From Thermosynechococcaceae cyanobacterium Okahandja (GTDB lineage: Bacteria > Cyanobacteriota > Cyanobacteriia > Thermosynechococcales > Thermosynechococcaceae), in the NCBI GenBank assembly GCA_041530395.1, contig CP136945.1, positions 372,001-436,000 of the forward strand: 64,000 bases of DNA. The letters are read 5' to 3'. The translations under genes and the position numbers were made by a program. The first letter of the stretch is position 1. Each line of letters opens with the position of its first letter. Positions 29,703 to 39,386 of the stretch are shown piece after piece. Under the pieces are notes generated by a model that was not told the DNA's origin, ran no database searches, and saw only the letters and a list, made by a program, of their open reading frames with translations.

Positions 29703-30110
29703 TTAAGCCGTATTCAGAACTGTTGCATCATCATCGGTTGGTGTAAAAATGCCACCACTGAAGCTACCATTGGTGGTGCTTGTAGCATTAATCGTGACAT
29801 TGCGAGGATCCAATAACCATATCCCCGGACGACCCAAAGGCGCACTGGCATCAACGGTTCCACTTGCTTCTAGCAATTCTCGCCCTGAGGTTTCCACAAA
29901 GCCCCCATCTCCACCTAAGGCTCCACCCCGTGCCCTAATCGTGCTGCGAGAGGGGGTGCCACCGCTAATGTTGAACTGTTGACCCGTTTGGGTGACCTGC
30001 GTGCCCGTGCCGTTGGGGTCTGGGGTAATTTGGGCGGTAACGGCTGAAGGGAGGAGGGTGGCCACTGTGCACATGAGGCTGACCCACGGCCACTGACAAT
30101 GACAACTCAT
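29703..30110 (-). pseudogene. Adhesin N-terminus: signal peptide and fused remnant before frameshift
   Basis: 135 residues: signal peptide (about 1-26, PSAVTAQ), the first TPS-domain words ITPDPNGTGTQVTQTGQQF then NISGGT, and directly after it IRARGGALGGDGGFVETSGR, which in full-length adhesins lies hundreds of residues further on. The TPS secretion domain has therefore been lost by internal deletion. The frame stops at 29703 because of the one-base deletion described for the main part. I annotate it as the 5' part of one broken gene. Confidence 0.75.
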
Positions 30111-30512
30111 ACACTAGGAACAGGAAACTAACTAATACTAATAATACCCCCCAAGTTCTTGAAACTTAACATCGGTTTGGCATAGGAGACCTAAGGAGAG
30201 AAGTATAGCAGATGCAATTAACTCCCAGTCGCTGTCAATATCAGGCTTCTAAATATCTGAAAGCCCAGAGAATAATTGAGTTCAGCGATCCTTTAAATTG
30301 CTTTACGCTTAAGGCGAGTTTGACGGCTAAGATTGATAATAGATATTGAGGGATGAGCCTTTGATAGATGTAGGCGATCGCCCGAACTGAACAGTCATAA
30401 AAATTCTATGACTCGAACGGCAAGATCATCGGTGAAGCGATGATCGCCAGACTTCTACTCGTGAGGTGTCTTAATTGTTTTATGAATTGTTAGGAAAAAA
30501 GGAAGCCAGATC
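30111..30512. other. Intergenic region between adhesin remnant and 30513 gene
   Basis: About 400 AT-rich bases between divergent genes. The only clear structure is a perfect hairpin GATCATCG-GTGAAG-CGATGATC (30424-30445), 68 bases before the 30513 start codon. No open frame worth naming. It probably carries promoters for both directions. Confidence 0.4.
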
Positions 30513-30914
30513 ATGCAATACCAATGGAGTCTGCTGGGAGGCTTGCTCCTCAGTGCAGTTGCTGCCTTACCAGTTGCCGCCGAAACTTTGGTTTCAGACA
30601 GTGGTTTGACCCGTATTTACAACTACCAATTTACGCATTACCCCGGCGATGTGATTGAATACACCACTGAAATCAATGGGCGGCGTTATCACGGTGTCAT
30701 TAACGTGACTACAGTGGCCAATAGTTTGGTGAGGGGGTGGTTTAGCGATCGCGATCAGCTCGGCGATTTTGGCTGTATGGGGGAAGTGAGTATCCAATTT
30801 GTGGGTAACAATCGCTATGTTTCGGTCTGGCGAGTGGGAGGTACCCCCAGTCATTACGTGAAATGCCCACAGGAAGGAACAACTGCCCGCTTGAATATGA
30901 GCGCCTATCCTTGA
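30513..30914 (+). CDS. Small secreted protein of unknown function
   Basis: 133 residues. Signal peptide (about 1-23, LPVAAETL). The mature part is beta-rich, with YQFTHYPGDVIEYTTEINGR and two cysteines (about Cys86 and Cys117) that could form a disulfide after export. I do not recognise the family. GGAAAAAAGGAAG lies upstream as a weak ribosome-binding site. The gene is followed at once by a solitary IS200/IS605 left-end copy. Confidence 0.65.
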   Translation: MQYQWSLLGGLLLSAVAALPVAAETLVSDSGLTRIYNYQFTHYPGDVIEYTTEINGRRYHGVINVTTVANSLVRGWFSDRDQLGDFGCMGEVSIQFVGNNRYVSVWRVGGTPSHYVKCPQEGTTARLNMSAYP

Positions 30915-30939
30915 GACGAGGCACGAATGCAACCGCCAG

Positions 30940-31002
30940 TTAACTGTTGAGGGGTTCGGGGAGCGCTCAGTCCTGCGCTCTACCCGTTAGGGTGGATGTC
31001 AC
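30940..31002 (+). mobile_element. Solitary IS200/IS605 left-end remnant (copy B)
   Basis: TTAAC (30940-30944) then TGTTGAGGGGTTCGGGGAGC, AGTCCTGCGCT and, after a changed centre, GGATGTCAC. These match copy A and the tnpB element at 41510. The stop codon of the minus-strand GGDEF-EAL gene lies inside the last conserved GTCAC. No tnpB or right end follows. Confidence 0.6.
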
Positions 31003-34000
31003 GAGGCCTTGTGCTCAACAATCCAGCGCTGCGCAACCTCTGCCGTCACGGGCGGGCTAAAGAGAAACCCTTGGCCATAGTGGCAGCCCAACTGCAGGAG
31101 TTGCTTCTGTTGCTCGCTATCTTCAATGCCTTCGGCGATCGCTTCAATCTGAATTGCCCGAGCCAAGCTAAGGATGGTACGGATAATTTCAAGCTGCTGG
31201 GAGCTACTATTGATGGCGCGAACAAAGGATTGATCAATTTTGAGGGCATACAGAGGCAGTTGACTGAGGCGACTGAGGGAGGAATAGCCCGTGCCAAAGT
31301 CATCAATACTACAGCGGACGTTAAGCGCTTTGAGGGCTTCAAGCTGTTGGCGAGCAAAGTCAGCATTGTCCATAATCACTTGCTCGGTAATTTCTAGGAT
31401 GATCTGCTGGCCGCAGATGGCGTAGGTGTCTAGGAGGTGTTTGAGATAGTCTGGCATCTGACCAGAGCGAAAAAAGCCATCGGAAACATTCACACTTAGG
31501 CTCAGGTTTGCCGCGGCGGCTCCCAACTCCTGTTGCCATTGGTGGAGGGTGGCCACTACTTTTAGTAAGACCCACTCATCCACCTTCTGTGCCAAGCCCA
31601 ACGCTGTGGCTAGGGGGAAAAACTCGGCGGGGGACACCCACCCTGTCTCTGGATGCTGCCAACGCAGTAGGGTCTCAAATCCCACTAGAGCGTTGCTGTT
31701 GAGCGCCACAATGGGCTGATAAAACACCTCCAATTGGTTCTGTTCCACGGCTCGCCGAAATTCCTGCTCCCGTTGCAGCAGCGTATGCGCCAAGTGGTGG
31801 CGATCGGGTTGAAAGAGTTGCATACAGTTGCGGCCACGACTTTTGGCAGCATACATGGCAATATCGGCATCCCGCAGCAGTTCACCCGCACTGCGGTAGT
31901 TGGGGGTGACAAGGGCAATGCCAATACTCACCCCAACACTCACCTCGGTATGGTTGAGGAGGTAAGGCTCACTGACCCGCAACCGCAGGCGATCGCCACA
32001 CTCGTAGAGATCTTCGACCCCCTGCACATTCTCAACAATGGCAATAAACTCATCTCCCCCCAACCGCCCTAGGGTATCCTCTTGCCGCAACGCCGAGCGC
32101 AGGCGATGGGCAATTTCCAGCAGTAACTCATCCCCCGCCCCATGGCCAAGGCTATCATTCACCACCTTAAAGCGATCCAAATCTAAGAACATGACCCCAA
32201 AGGGTGGAATGCTACCCTGCTGAAAGGCCGCCAACAGCGTCTCGATTTTTTCCGTCAAAAAAGTACGGTTGGGCAGCCCCGTCAAACTATCTTGCCATGC
32301 CGCACTGCGCAGCTTGGCTTCCCCTAACTTCAGGGTTGTAATGTCAATTGCCGAGCCAACGTAACCAATAAAACTCCCCTTCTCGTCATAGCGCGGTTTG
32401 GCTTGCTCCAAAATCCAGCAGTAGGCCCCATCGCCGGATTTCACCCGATACTCTAGCTCGTAACTGCACTGGTGCTGCATCGCGTCGCGAGTCACTGTCG
32501 CAACCCGCTGCTGATCCTCAGGATGTACAAAGTCAAGCCACTCCCAACCCGCCACCTGCTCAAAAGGCACCTGCAAAAAGTTGAGGATGGTCTGATTGGC
32601 AAAGGTAATGTTGCCCACCTCGTCCGAGAGCCAAATCATTAACGCTGAAGAATCGGCCATTTGCCGGAAGCGGGCTTCACTCTCTGCTAGGGCAAGGATG
32701 GCTTTTTTGCGTTGGGTAATGTCAACCCCCACATAGGTAATTAAGTGACTGCTATCCGCTTGGGGATCATCGGTGGCGTTGACCGAAATCCACAGGGTGT
32801 GGCCATCGCGGTGGCGAAAGCGATACTCGGTGTGGGCACTGCCCGAAGCGAGCAGTTCCTTCAGAAATGGCTGGTGGTACATCTGCCAGTCTTCATCCGG
32901 GACGCGCGATCGCCACAGGGTTTTATCCTCCAAAAAAGCCTGCGGACTATAGCCGAGGATGCGTAAGTGTCCTTGGGAGAGGTACTCGTACTGCCATGAG
33001 CCATCGGCAAAAATCGTAATTTGGCTCACAAAGGCATCGGCCCGATCCAGCAGTTGATTGAGTTTTTCTTCCGAAGCTTGCAGTTCAGCATTCACCGCCA
33101 GCAAGTCAAGGGTGCGTGCCATCACTTGGGCTTCCAGTTCCGATTTATGCTGCTTTAGCTCCTCGGTCATTTGGCGATGCTCCGTAACATCCACCGCCGT
33201 CACCAAGGCCAGCAACTGATTACTGGTATTGAGCTTCAGGGGAATCGAGACCATATTCCACGTCCGCACCTCCCCCCAGTTCGTGTGAATGCGCACATCT
33301 CCGTGCTCTACCCGCTCCGCCATAGTAAGGGGGCGACGGAACTCAGCCTCTGCCCAACGCTGCGCTTCAGGCGTAGGAAAAGCAACCCCTAGCCACTGCT
33401 GCCACGTTGTAATGTCACTGGGGCTATAGCCTGTTTCCTCTTGCCATGCGCGGTTCGCAAGCCACAGTTGACCATCTTCGGCCACCAGCGCCATTGGAAA
33501 AGGCGACAGAAAAATGCTGCTGCGGAAGATCTGCTCAATTTCGGTGTAGGCACGGTAAAAGGACTGCCGCTCCTGTTCTAAATGGTTGAGGCGATTAGCA
33601 CCCACGATCAGCAGACCAATGAAAAATACAACCGTACTCACCACTTGGATCTCTTGGGCAACAGTGCCACTAATGTGCTGTAAATCGTGGTGGATATATT
33701 CCACCATCCAGCCAATTAAAACGGGGCCGACAATGACCCACGGTAAAAATTGACGCAGCAGGATACCCCCCGCTGTGGGTGCCATCACATAGCGCATTAA
33801 GCCGCGATGGGGGCGCAACTGTAGCAGGCAAAGACTCAGCAGCCCCAGAATGCCACCACTGACGATGATGACTAAGGCCTCAATTTCTACCTGTCGCGGC
33901 AACCTGTAGGTAAAATCCAAAAGTTCTATGCACAGCAGACTGCCACCGGCGATCGCCCCCACCTGACTCAAGAGAACTTGCCATTGGGGCACTCCCCCCA

Positions 34001-34376
34001 CCCCCCACACACCCAGCCCCAACCCCAGCAAGGCCAAAGGACGCAACATCTGACCGTGTTGCAACAGTTGCATCGGCCACGGGTACGGCCACAGCCCCAA
34101 TTGCTGTAAAAGCACGAGGCTTGCCATGACCACCAAGACAATACCCGTTGTGCGCTGCACCAGTAACAGGCGGTTCCGTAGGAGTGGGCGTGGCCACCAT
34201 GTGGTTAAAAAAATGTTCAGTGCCAGCAGCCAAGTTGCCACCGCACTGAAACCATCAAAAATCGGCAATACCGGTGGGCGATTGCCATAGAACGCCAGCA
34301 GGAGATCCAGCAAACTAACGGTTCCCAGCCCAAGGCTTCCCAGCGCCACCCCTATCAATAGCTTTGGATTCGGCAT
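30999..34376 (-). CDS. PAS-GGDEF-EAL c-di-GMP signalling protein
   Basis: 1125 residues from the ATG at 34376. About eight membrane helices (1-270), then three PAS/PAC domains (about 285-675), a GGDEF domain with RLGGDEF and an RQED inhibitory site five residues before it, and an EAL domain. The EAL residues are in place: Glu in GFETLLRW, Asn in SVNVSDGF, EITEQV, IDDFGTGYSSL, Lys in LKIDQSFV, Glu in AEGIED and GQGFLF. Both activities may therefore be possible. Likely a membrane sensor controlling motility or biofilm. A TTG start 13 codons upstream is a worse choice. Confidence 0.93.
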   Translation of the reverse strand: MPNPKLLIGVALGSLGLGTVSLLDLLLAFYGNRPPVLPIFDGFSAVATWLLALNIFLTTWWPRPLLRNRLLLVQRTTGIVLVVMASLVLLQQLGLWPYPWPMQLLQHGQMLRPLALLGLGLGVWGVGGVPQWQVLLSQVGAIAGGSLLCIELLDFTYRLPRQVEIEALVIIVSGGILGLLSLCLLQLRPHRGLMRYVMAPTAGGILLRQFLPWVIVGPVLIGWMVEYIHHDLQHISGTVAQEIQVVSTVVFFIGLLIVGANRLNHLEQERQSFYRAYTEIEQIFRSSIFLSPFPMALVAEDGQLWLANRAWQEETGYSPSDITTWQQWLGVAFPTPEAQRWAEAEFRRPLTMAERVEHGDVRIHTNWGEVRTWNMVSIPLKLNTSNQLLALVTAVDVTEHRQMTEELKQHKSELEAQVMARTLDLLAVNAELQASEEKLNQLLDRADAFVSQITIFADGSWQYEYLSQGHLRILGYSPQAFLEDKTLWRSRVPDEDWQMYHQPFLKELLASGSAHTEYRFRHRDGHTLWISVNATDDPQADSSHLITYVGVDITQRKKAILALAESEARFRQMADSSALMIWLSDEVGNITFANQTILNFLQVPFEQVAGWEWLDFVHPEDQQRVATVTRDAMQHQCSYELEYRVKSGDGAYCWILEQAKPRYDEKGSFIGYVGSAIDITTLKLGEAKLRSAAWQDSLTGLPNRTFLTEKIETLLAAFQQGSIPPFGVMFLDLDRFKVVNDSLGHGAGDELLLEIAHRLRSALRQEDTLGRLGGDEFIAIVENVQGVEDLYECGDRLRLRVSEPYLLNHTEVSVGVSIGIALVTPNYRSAGELLRDADIAMYAAKSRGRNCMQLFQPDRHHLAHTLLQREQEFRRAVEQNQLEVFYQPIVALNSNALVGFETLLRWQHPETGWVSPAEFFPLATALGLAQKVDEWVLLKVVATLHQWQQELGAAAANLSLSVNVSDGFFRSGQMPDYLKHLLDTYAICGQQIILEITEQVIMDNADFARQQLEALKALNVRCSIDDFGTGYSSLSRLSQLPLYALKIDQSFVRAINSSSQQLEIIRTILSLARAIQIEAIAEGIEDSEQQKQLLQLGCHYGQGFLFSPPVTAEVAQRWIVEHKAS

Positions 34377-34516
34377 CTGGCCGCAATACCTAGTTACACT
34401 GACAATTGTAGGCAAAACCCAACCCGCCCCTAGGGGGCAGTGCCCATAGACCTAAGACACCGCAGGGTATAATTTGGGTAGGAGTCATACTCTCTAGGCG
34501 TAAGGCAGGAGGGGTT

Positions 34517-34732
34517 ATGCCAACCGTACAACATTACTCCCACGAGTTTATTAATCAGTTAACCCCCCAAGATGTAGCCGCCCTAGCGCAGCGACTCGAG
34601 GAGGATGACTACGACACCCCCTTTGCCGCCCTAGACGATTGGCACCTGCTGCGCTCGATTGCCTTCCAACGGCCTGAACTGGCAGAACCGTATCTCTATC
34701 TCCTTGATCTCGAAGCCTTTGACGAGTCCTAA
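34517..34732 (+). CDS. DUF2555 family protein
   Basis: 71 residues, MPTVQHYSHEFINQLTPQDV. The LAQRLEEDDYDTPFAALDDWHLLRS segment is the body of DUF2555, a short acidic cyanobacterial family of unknown function. The upstream AGGAGGGG (34508 approx.) is a strong ribosome-binding site. Its end overlaps the likely start of coaBC by about 14 bases, an arrangement that suggests coupling with CoA synthesis. Confidence 0.82.
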   Translation: MPTVQHYSHEFINQLTPQDVAALAQRLEEDDYDTPFAALDDWHLLRSIAFQRPELAEPYLYLLDLEAFDES

Positions 34733-35936
34733 CGGTGTCCCTCACTTACTGGTGGGGGTGGGCGGGGGTATTGCCGCCTACAAAATTTGTGATGTGATCT
34801 CCACCCAAGTGCAGGCGGGTTGGCACGTCTCGGCAATTTTGTCGGAGACAGCGGCGCACTTTATCACGCCCCTGACCCTCTCTACCCTCTGTCGGCGGGC
34901 GGTGCTCACGGATGCGGACTTTTGGCACCCCCAAGCGCCACGACCGCTACACATTGAACTGGCGGAAACGGCCACCCTTCTCCTCATTGCCCCTTTGACC
35001 GCCAATACGCTTGCTAAATTAGCCTACGGCCTCGCGGATACGCTCCTGACTAGTACGGTGCTGGCCTCCTCAATGCCCATCTTGGTGGCACCGGCAATGA
35101 ATACCACCATGTGGGAGCAACCCACCGTTCAAGCCCACTGGCAGCAGATCCAGCAGCAGCCCCGCTACCATTGCTTACCTCCGGCCTACGGTCGCCTTGC
35201 CTGTGACAGTGTGGGGGTCGGGCGGATGGCGGCCACCCACGAAATGATTGCCTACCTGAACTCGTTGGCGCACACCCACGGCCAGCGTGACCTTCAGGGT
35301 AAGCATCTGTTGATTACCGCTGGCGGTACCCGCGAATACTGGGATGCGGTACGTTTTATTGGCAATCCTGCCAGTGGCAAGATGGGGTTAGCCTTGGCGC
35401 GAGCAGCGGTGCATCGCGGTGCCCGGGTGACCCTTGTTCACGGTGTTCTAAACGAACCAGTGCCGCCCCAAGTGACGGCCATTGCGGCTGAAACGAGTGC
35501 GCAAATGCAGGCAGCGGTGCTACAGGTGTGGCCAACGGCAGATTGGTTGGTGATGGCTGCGGCAGTGGGGGATGTTCGGCCCGCCAGCCAATCCTCGCAC
35601 AAGTTACCAAAGGCGGACTTGCCTGCGGCCTTACCGCTGACGACCATTCCGGATATTGTTGCCATGGCAGCGCAGCAGCGTCAGCCCCACCAGCGAGTGA
35701 TTGGTTTTGCGGCGCAAACCGGTGACATTGAACCTGCTGCCCGTGCTAAGTTACAGCGCAAGGGGCTAGACCTAATCGTGGCTAATTCTGTGGATCGGGT
35801 GGGATGTGGTTTTGGCACAGAGGAAAATGCCGCCATTGTGCTAGATGCCAAGGGGCGCTCCCAAGTGCTGACTCAGGCACCCAAGTTAACCCTTGCCCAT
35901 CAAATTTTTGATCTAGCGCAGGCATGGCTTCCCTAG
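34719..35936 (+). CDS. coaBC: Bifunctional phosphopantothenoylcysteine decarboxylase/ligase CoaBC
   Basis: About 405 residues. CoaC part (about 1-185): HLLVGVGGGIAAYK, the MNTTMW substrate clamp (PAMNTTMW) and ACDSVGVGRM. CoaB part (about 195-400): LITAGGTREYWDAVRFIGNPASGKMG and AAAVGDVRP. The enzyme makes 4'-phosphopantetheine precursors of CoA. The start is uncertain: an ATG at 34659 adds 20 residues read from inside the DUF2555 gene; TTG at 34719 gives the usual short lead before LVGVGGG. Its 3' end overlaps mutL by 13 bases. Confidence 0.93.
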   Translation: MTSPNGVPHLLVGVGGGIAAYKICDVISTQVQAGWHVSAILSETAAHFITPLTLSTLCRRAVLTDADFWHPQAPRPLHIELAETATLLLIAPLTANTLAKLAYGLADTLLTSTVLASSMPILVAPAMNTTMWEQPTVQAHWQQIQQQPRYHCLPPAYGRLACDSVGVGRMAATHEMIAYLNSLAHTHGQRDLQGKHLLITAGGTREYWDAVRFIGNPASGKMGLALARAAVHRGARVTLVHGVLNEPVPPQVTAIAAETSAQMQAAVLQVWPTADWLVMAAAVGDVRPASQSSHKLPKADLPAALPLTTIPDIVAMAAQQRQPHQRVIGFAAQTGDIEPAARAKLQRKGLDLIVANSVDRVGCGFGTEENAAIVLDAKGRSQVLTQAPKLTLAHQIFDLAQAWLP

Positions 35937-37543
35937 GTCAGCAACCCACGGTTGTACCCTTGCCGCCAGCAGTACAGGGGGCGATCGCTGCCGCGGAAAC
36001 CCTCGACTCGTTGGCCACCGTGGTGCAGGAACTCGCGGAAAATGCCTTGGATGCGGGGGCAACTCGTATTCATTTGCACTGGCAGCCCCAGTTATGGCGC
36101 TTAGACCTGACGGACAATGGCTGCGGCATTCGGGCAGTGGACTTACCCCATGTTGCCCGGGCGGCCACCACCAGTAAACTGCCCCCAAGCGGTGATTTGC
36201 AACAGGTGACGACCCTCGGTTATCGCGGTCAGGCCTTGCACAGCCTTGCCCAGATGGCCGACCTCACCATCTGTAGCCGCCATGTAGAGGCAGAGACGGG
36301 CTGGTGGGTACACTACGATCGCCACGGGGAGGTTCAGGCACAACGCCCCCAAGGGATGGCTGTTGGCACCCGTGTGGAGGTACGGCAGTTATTTCAGGAC
36401 TGGCCGCAACGGCAACAGGGACAACCGGCTAAACTACTCCAGCGGCGACTGCAAGAGCTGGCGCTGTGTGCGCCCACCGTGGCCTGGCACATCCTGCGTG
36501 CCCACAAGCGCTGGTTGCACTGGTCGGCGGTTCCCTCCTTGGGCGATCGCCTCCAACAACTGCTGCCCCAACTGAACCCCGCCGACTTACGCCAGTCCCA
36601 AGACCCCCAGGTGGAGCTGGTATTAGCTCTGCCGGATCGCCACCATCGTCCCCGACCCGACTGGCTAGGGGTGGCCATTAACGGTCGCTGGGTCGAACTC
36701 CACAGCCAGCCTACTTGGCAGCAAATCCTTCTGGAGGCCTTTGGCCGTAGCCTGCCGCGGCAGCGCTTTCCCCTTTGTCTGGCCCACCTGCACCTTCCCC
36801 CGAGTGCCATTGACTGGACGGCGCAACCGCAAAAACGCACCATTTACTTAAAAGAGGCCGATCAGTGGCAGGCCTTGCTACAGGAGCGAATTACCACGCT
36901 CTTGCACACGGCTGCTGGCCCTAGCCCCTCGGCCACCTACTACCTACTCAAGGCTGCCGAACCCGCCGGACGCTACCGCCACATTGCGCCGCAGCCCTCA
37001 CTCCAGCACCTCAAAGTGGTGGCGCAACTCCACCAGACCTATATCGTGGTCGAGCAGCCAGAGGGCATCTGGCTCATTGAGCAGCACATTGCCCACGAAC
37101 GGGTGCTCTACGAGCAAATCGAAACGGACTGGCACATCATTGAACTGCCCAAACCGCTCCTGCTGGAGCAGTTAACACCCGCCCAAGTCGAGCGCCTGCA
37201 AGCATGGGGACTGGCGATCGCGCCCTTTGGTAGCGCCGTGTGGGCCGTACGCACCCTACCGCAACTACTGGCGGAGCGTGATGATGCCCTAGCCGCCCTC
37301 TTAGAACTCTCCCAAGTGGCTGATTTAACCGCCGCCAAAGTGGCCGTGGCCTGTCGCAGCGCCCTGCGCAATGGCACCCCCCTCAGCTTGGCCGAAATGC
37401 AAACCCTTGTGGATCAGTGGTCGCGCTGTCGTCAGCCCCACACCTGTCCCCATGGTCGCCCCATTTGCCTGCAACTGAGTGAGTCGTCCCTCGCCCGTTT
37501 TTTCCGCCGCCATTGGGTGCTCGGCAAAAGCCATGGGCTATGA
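35924..37543 (+). CDS. mutL: DNA mismatch repair protein MutL
   Basis: 539 residues. GHKL ATPase domain (about 15-320): ELAENALDAGATRI, DNGCGI, TTSKL and TLGYRGQALHSLAQ. The C-terminal dimerisation/endonuclease domain has EQHIAHERVLYE (about 386-397), ACRSALRNG, CPHGRP and FFRRH. Relative to the canonical DQHAX2EX4E and ACHXXXR motifs, Asp is Glu, Ala is Ile and His is Arg; the CPHGRP and FxR motifs are kept. Nicking activity is therefore uncertain. Overlaps coaBC and converges on the ABC gene. Confidence 0.93.
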   Translation: MASLGQQPTVVPLPPAVQGAIAAAETLDSLATVVQELAENALDAGATRIHLHWQPQLWRLDLTDNGCGIRAVDLPHVARAATTSKLPPSGDLQQVTTLGYRGQALHSLAQMADLTICSRHVEAETGWWVHYDRHGEVQAQRPQGMAVGTRVEVRQLFQDWPQRQQGQPAKLLQRRLQELALCAPTVAWHILRAHKRWLHWSAVPSLGDRLQQLLPQLNPADLRQSQDPQVELVLALPDRHHRPRPDWLGVAINGRWVELHSQPTWQQILLEAFGRSLPRQRFPLCLAHLHLPPSAIDWTAQPQKRTIYLKEADQWQALLQERITTLLHTAAGPSPSATYYLLKAAEPAGRYRHIAPQPSLQHLKVVAQLHQTYIVVEQPEGIWLIEQHIAHERVLYEQIETDWHIIELPKPLLLEQLTPAQVERLQAWGLAIAPFGSAVWAVRTLPQLLAERDDALAALLELSQVADLTAAKVAVACRSALRNGTPLSLAEMQTLVDQWSRCRQPHTCPHGRPICLQLSESSLARFFRRHWVLGKSHGL

Positions 37544-37545
37544 TT

Positions 37546-39357
37546 TTATGCTCTGTGACCGCGATCGCGCTGGATAGCGTAGAGATGGGCATACAGCCCC
37601 CCTTGCGCAAGGAGTTCCTCGTGGTTCCCCTGCTCCCAAATGGTTCCCTCCTTCAGCACCACAATGTTGTCCGCATCCCGCACCGTACTCAGGCGGTGGG
37701 CAATCACAATCATGGTGCGTGTTCCGGTGATAGCCCGTAGAGCCAGTTGAATATCGCGTTCTGATTCGTAATCGAGGCTTGAAGTAGCTTCGTCAAACAC
37801 CAGTACATCGGGATCCGCCAACAGCGCCCGGGCAATCCCTAGCCGCTGCCGTTGTCCGCCCGAGAGGCGCAGTCCCCGTTCCCCAACAATCGTGCGATAG
37901 CCGTTGGGCAGTTGGGTTGCAAACTCATCCACCCGCGCAATGGCACAGGCCTGATATACCGCATCAGGGTCCGCCTCGGGGTTGGCGTAGGTGAGGTTAT
38001 CCCACAGGGTGCCGTTAAACACATCCACCTCTTGGTGGACAATTGCCAAGCGCTTACGATAGGCGCGTACATCTAGCGTCTGGATGTCTTGGCCATCGAT
38101 GAGAATTTGGCCTTGCTCCGGTTGGAAATAGCGAAAGAGGAGTTTGATAAGCGTTGACTTCCCAGACCCCGATCGCCCCACCAAGGCCACCGTCTGGCAA
38201 GGAGGAATGATCAAATTAATATCCCGCAAAATTGGCCGCCCAGGCACATAGCTAAACCAGACGTGCCGGAAGTCCACCTTGCCGGAAAAGTGCAACTCTG
38301 GAATTGTGGTTTGGCTCAGGTCAATGCTGTCTCGCCCTGCGGGCAACTCCATAAATTCATGGAAGCGTAACACCGACGCATAGCGCCGCGCAAACACCTC
38401 CGCCACCTGAGACAGGGGAGTAATTTCAGCGTAGGCCATACTGGCCAAGGTGTAGATCGTAATAAAGTGCCCGATGGAAACCCGCCCTGCAATCGTTGCT
38501 GCCAGCGAAAAGCCCAACAAGCCAAACAGACAGCACTGCACCAGCGTGCCCTGCCAAGTAATGAGGCGCATATAGCCACGATGGATGCGGTCAATCACCA
38601 TCTTGAACTCGCGCTCTAGCCGCTGTTGCTGTCGCTGTAGCTCCCGCGCTTCACTGGCAAACGCCTTGACGGTTTTGATATTGGTAATAATCTCGGAGGT
38701 ACGGCTTTCGGTGTTTTCAATGTGGCTATCCAGAATTTCTTCTTTTTGGATGATGCGACGGAGGGAGCGCAACGTCAGCACCAAAATCACACTAAAGGAG
38801 CCAATCAGCCCTAGGGCAATGGGCCAGTCTAGCCACCATAAAATGACCCCAATGCCCAATACGCGCACGAGCTTGGGAATCAGTTGACCCGCCACTTCGG
38901 GGTAGCTCCAGGTATGGTTGGAAATACCCTTGTTGACGCGGTTGGCAATGCGTCCCGGATTATTTTCCTCGAAGAACTCTAAGGGCAGGGTGAGAATTTT
39001 TTCGACCGCTTTGCGGCTGTGATCGCGGCGGGCGGCAAGGGCAATCCACCAGTGAAACCATACCCCCAACCAAGGCTGAATGGGGGCGCGAATGACCGTG
39101 GCTAAAAACACAATGGCCCCCAACACGGCCAAGTTGACCTGAAAGGTATCACTGATGCCGGTAAGCTGCGTCACCATGCCAGCGATCGCCACGACTGGGG
39201 CATCTAACGGTTGCTGGGACAGCAGGTTGAGAATTTGGCCAATGGCGTAGGGAACCAGCAGATCAACCAGCTCGCAAAGACTGGCCGCCGTAATGCTAAA
39301 TAGGGCGATCGCCCGGTAGGGACGGTAGTAGGCCAAAATGGAGCGCAAGGAGGCCAT
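37546..39357 (-). CDS. ABC exporter, fused permease and ATPase
   Basis: 603 residues from the ATG at 39357 (MASLRSILAYYRPYR). Six-helix membrane domain (about 15-310), then an ATPase domain with Walker A GRSGSGKSTL, the signature LSGGQRQR and Walker B DVLVFDEATSSLD, plus an H-loop IAHRLST. Half-transporter of the MsbA/lipid-drug exporter type, working as a dimer. The substrate is not evident. The 17-residue longer form is rejected because it reads into the promoter with paired GTTACAAT repeats. Convergent with mutL and divergent from the response regulator. Confidence 0.93.
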   Translation of the reverse strand: MASLRSILAYYRPYRAIALFSITAASLCELVDLLVPYAIGQILNLLSQQPLDAPVVAIAGMVTQLTGISDTFQVNLAVLGAIVFLATVIRAPIQPWLGVWFHWWIALAARRDHSRKAVEKILTLPLEFFEENNPGRIANRVNKGISNHTWSYPEVAGQLIPKLVRVLGIGVILWWLDWPIALGLIGSFSVILVLTLRSLRRIIQKEEILDSHIENTESRTSEIITNIKTVKAFASEARELQRQQQRLEREFKMVIDRIHRGYMRLITWQGTLVQCCLFGLLGFSLAATIAGRVSIGHFITIYTLASMAYAEITPLSQVAEVFARRYASVLRFHEFMELPAGRDSIDLSQTTIPELHFSGKVDFRHVWFSYVPGRPILRDINLIIPPCQTVALVGRSGSGKSTLIKLLFRYFQPEQGQILIDGQDIQTLDVRAYRKRLAIVHQEVDVFNGTLWDNLTYANPEADPDAVYQACAIARVDEFATQLPNGYRTIVGERGLRLSGGQRQRLGIARALLADPDVLVFDEATSSLDYESERDIQLALRAITGTRTMIVIAHRLSTVRDADNIVVLKEGTIWEQGNHEELLAQGGLYAHLYAIQRDRGHRA

Positions 39358-39386
39358 AGTACTGAAACGGAGTGAGAAGTGTTTCA

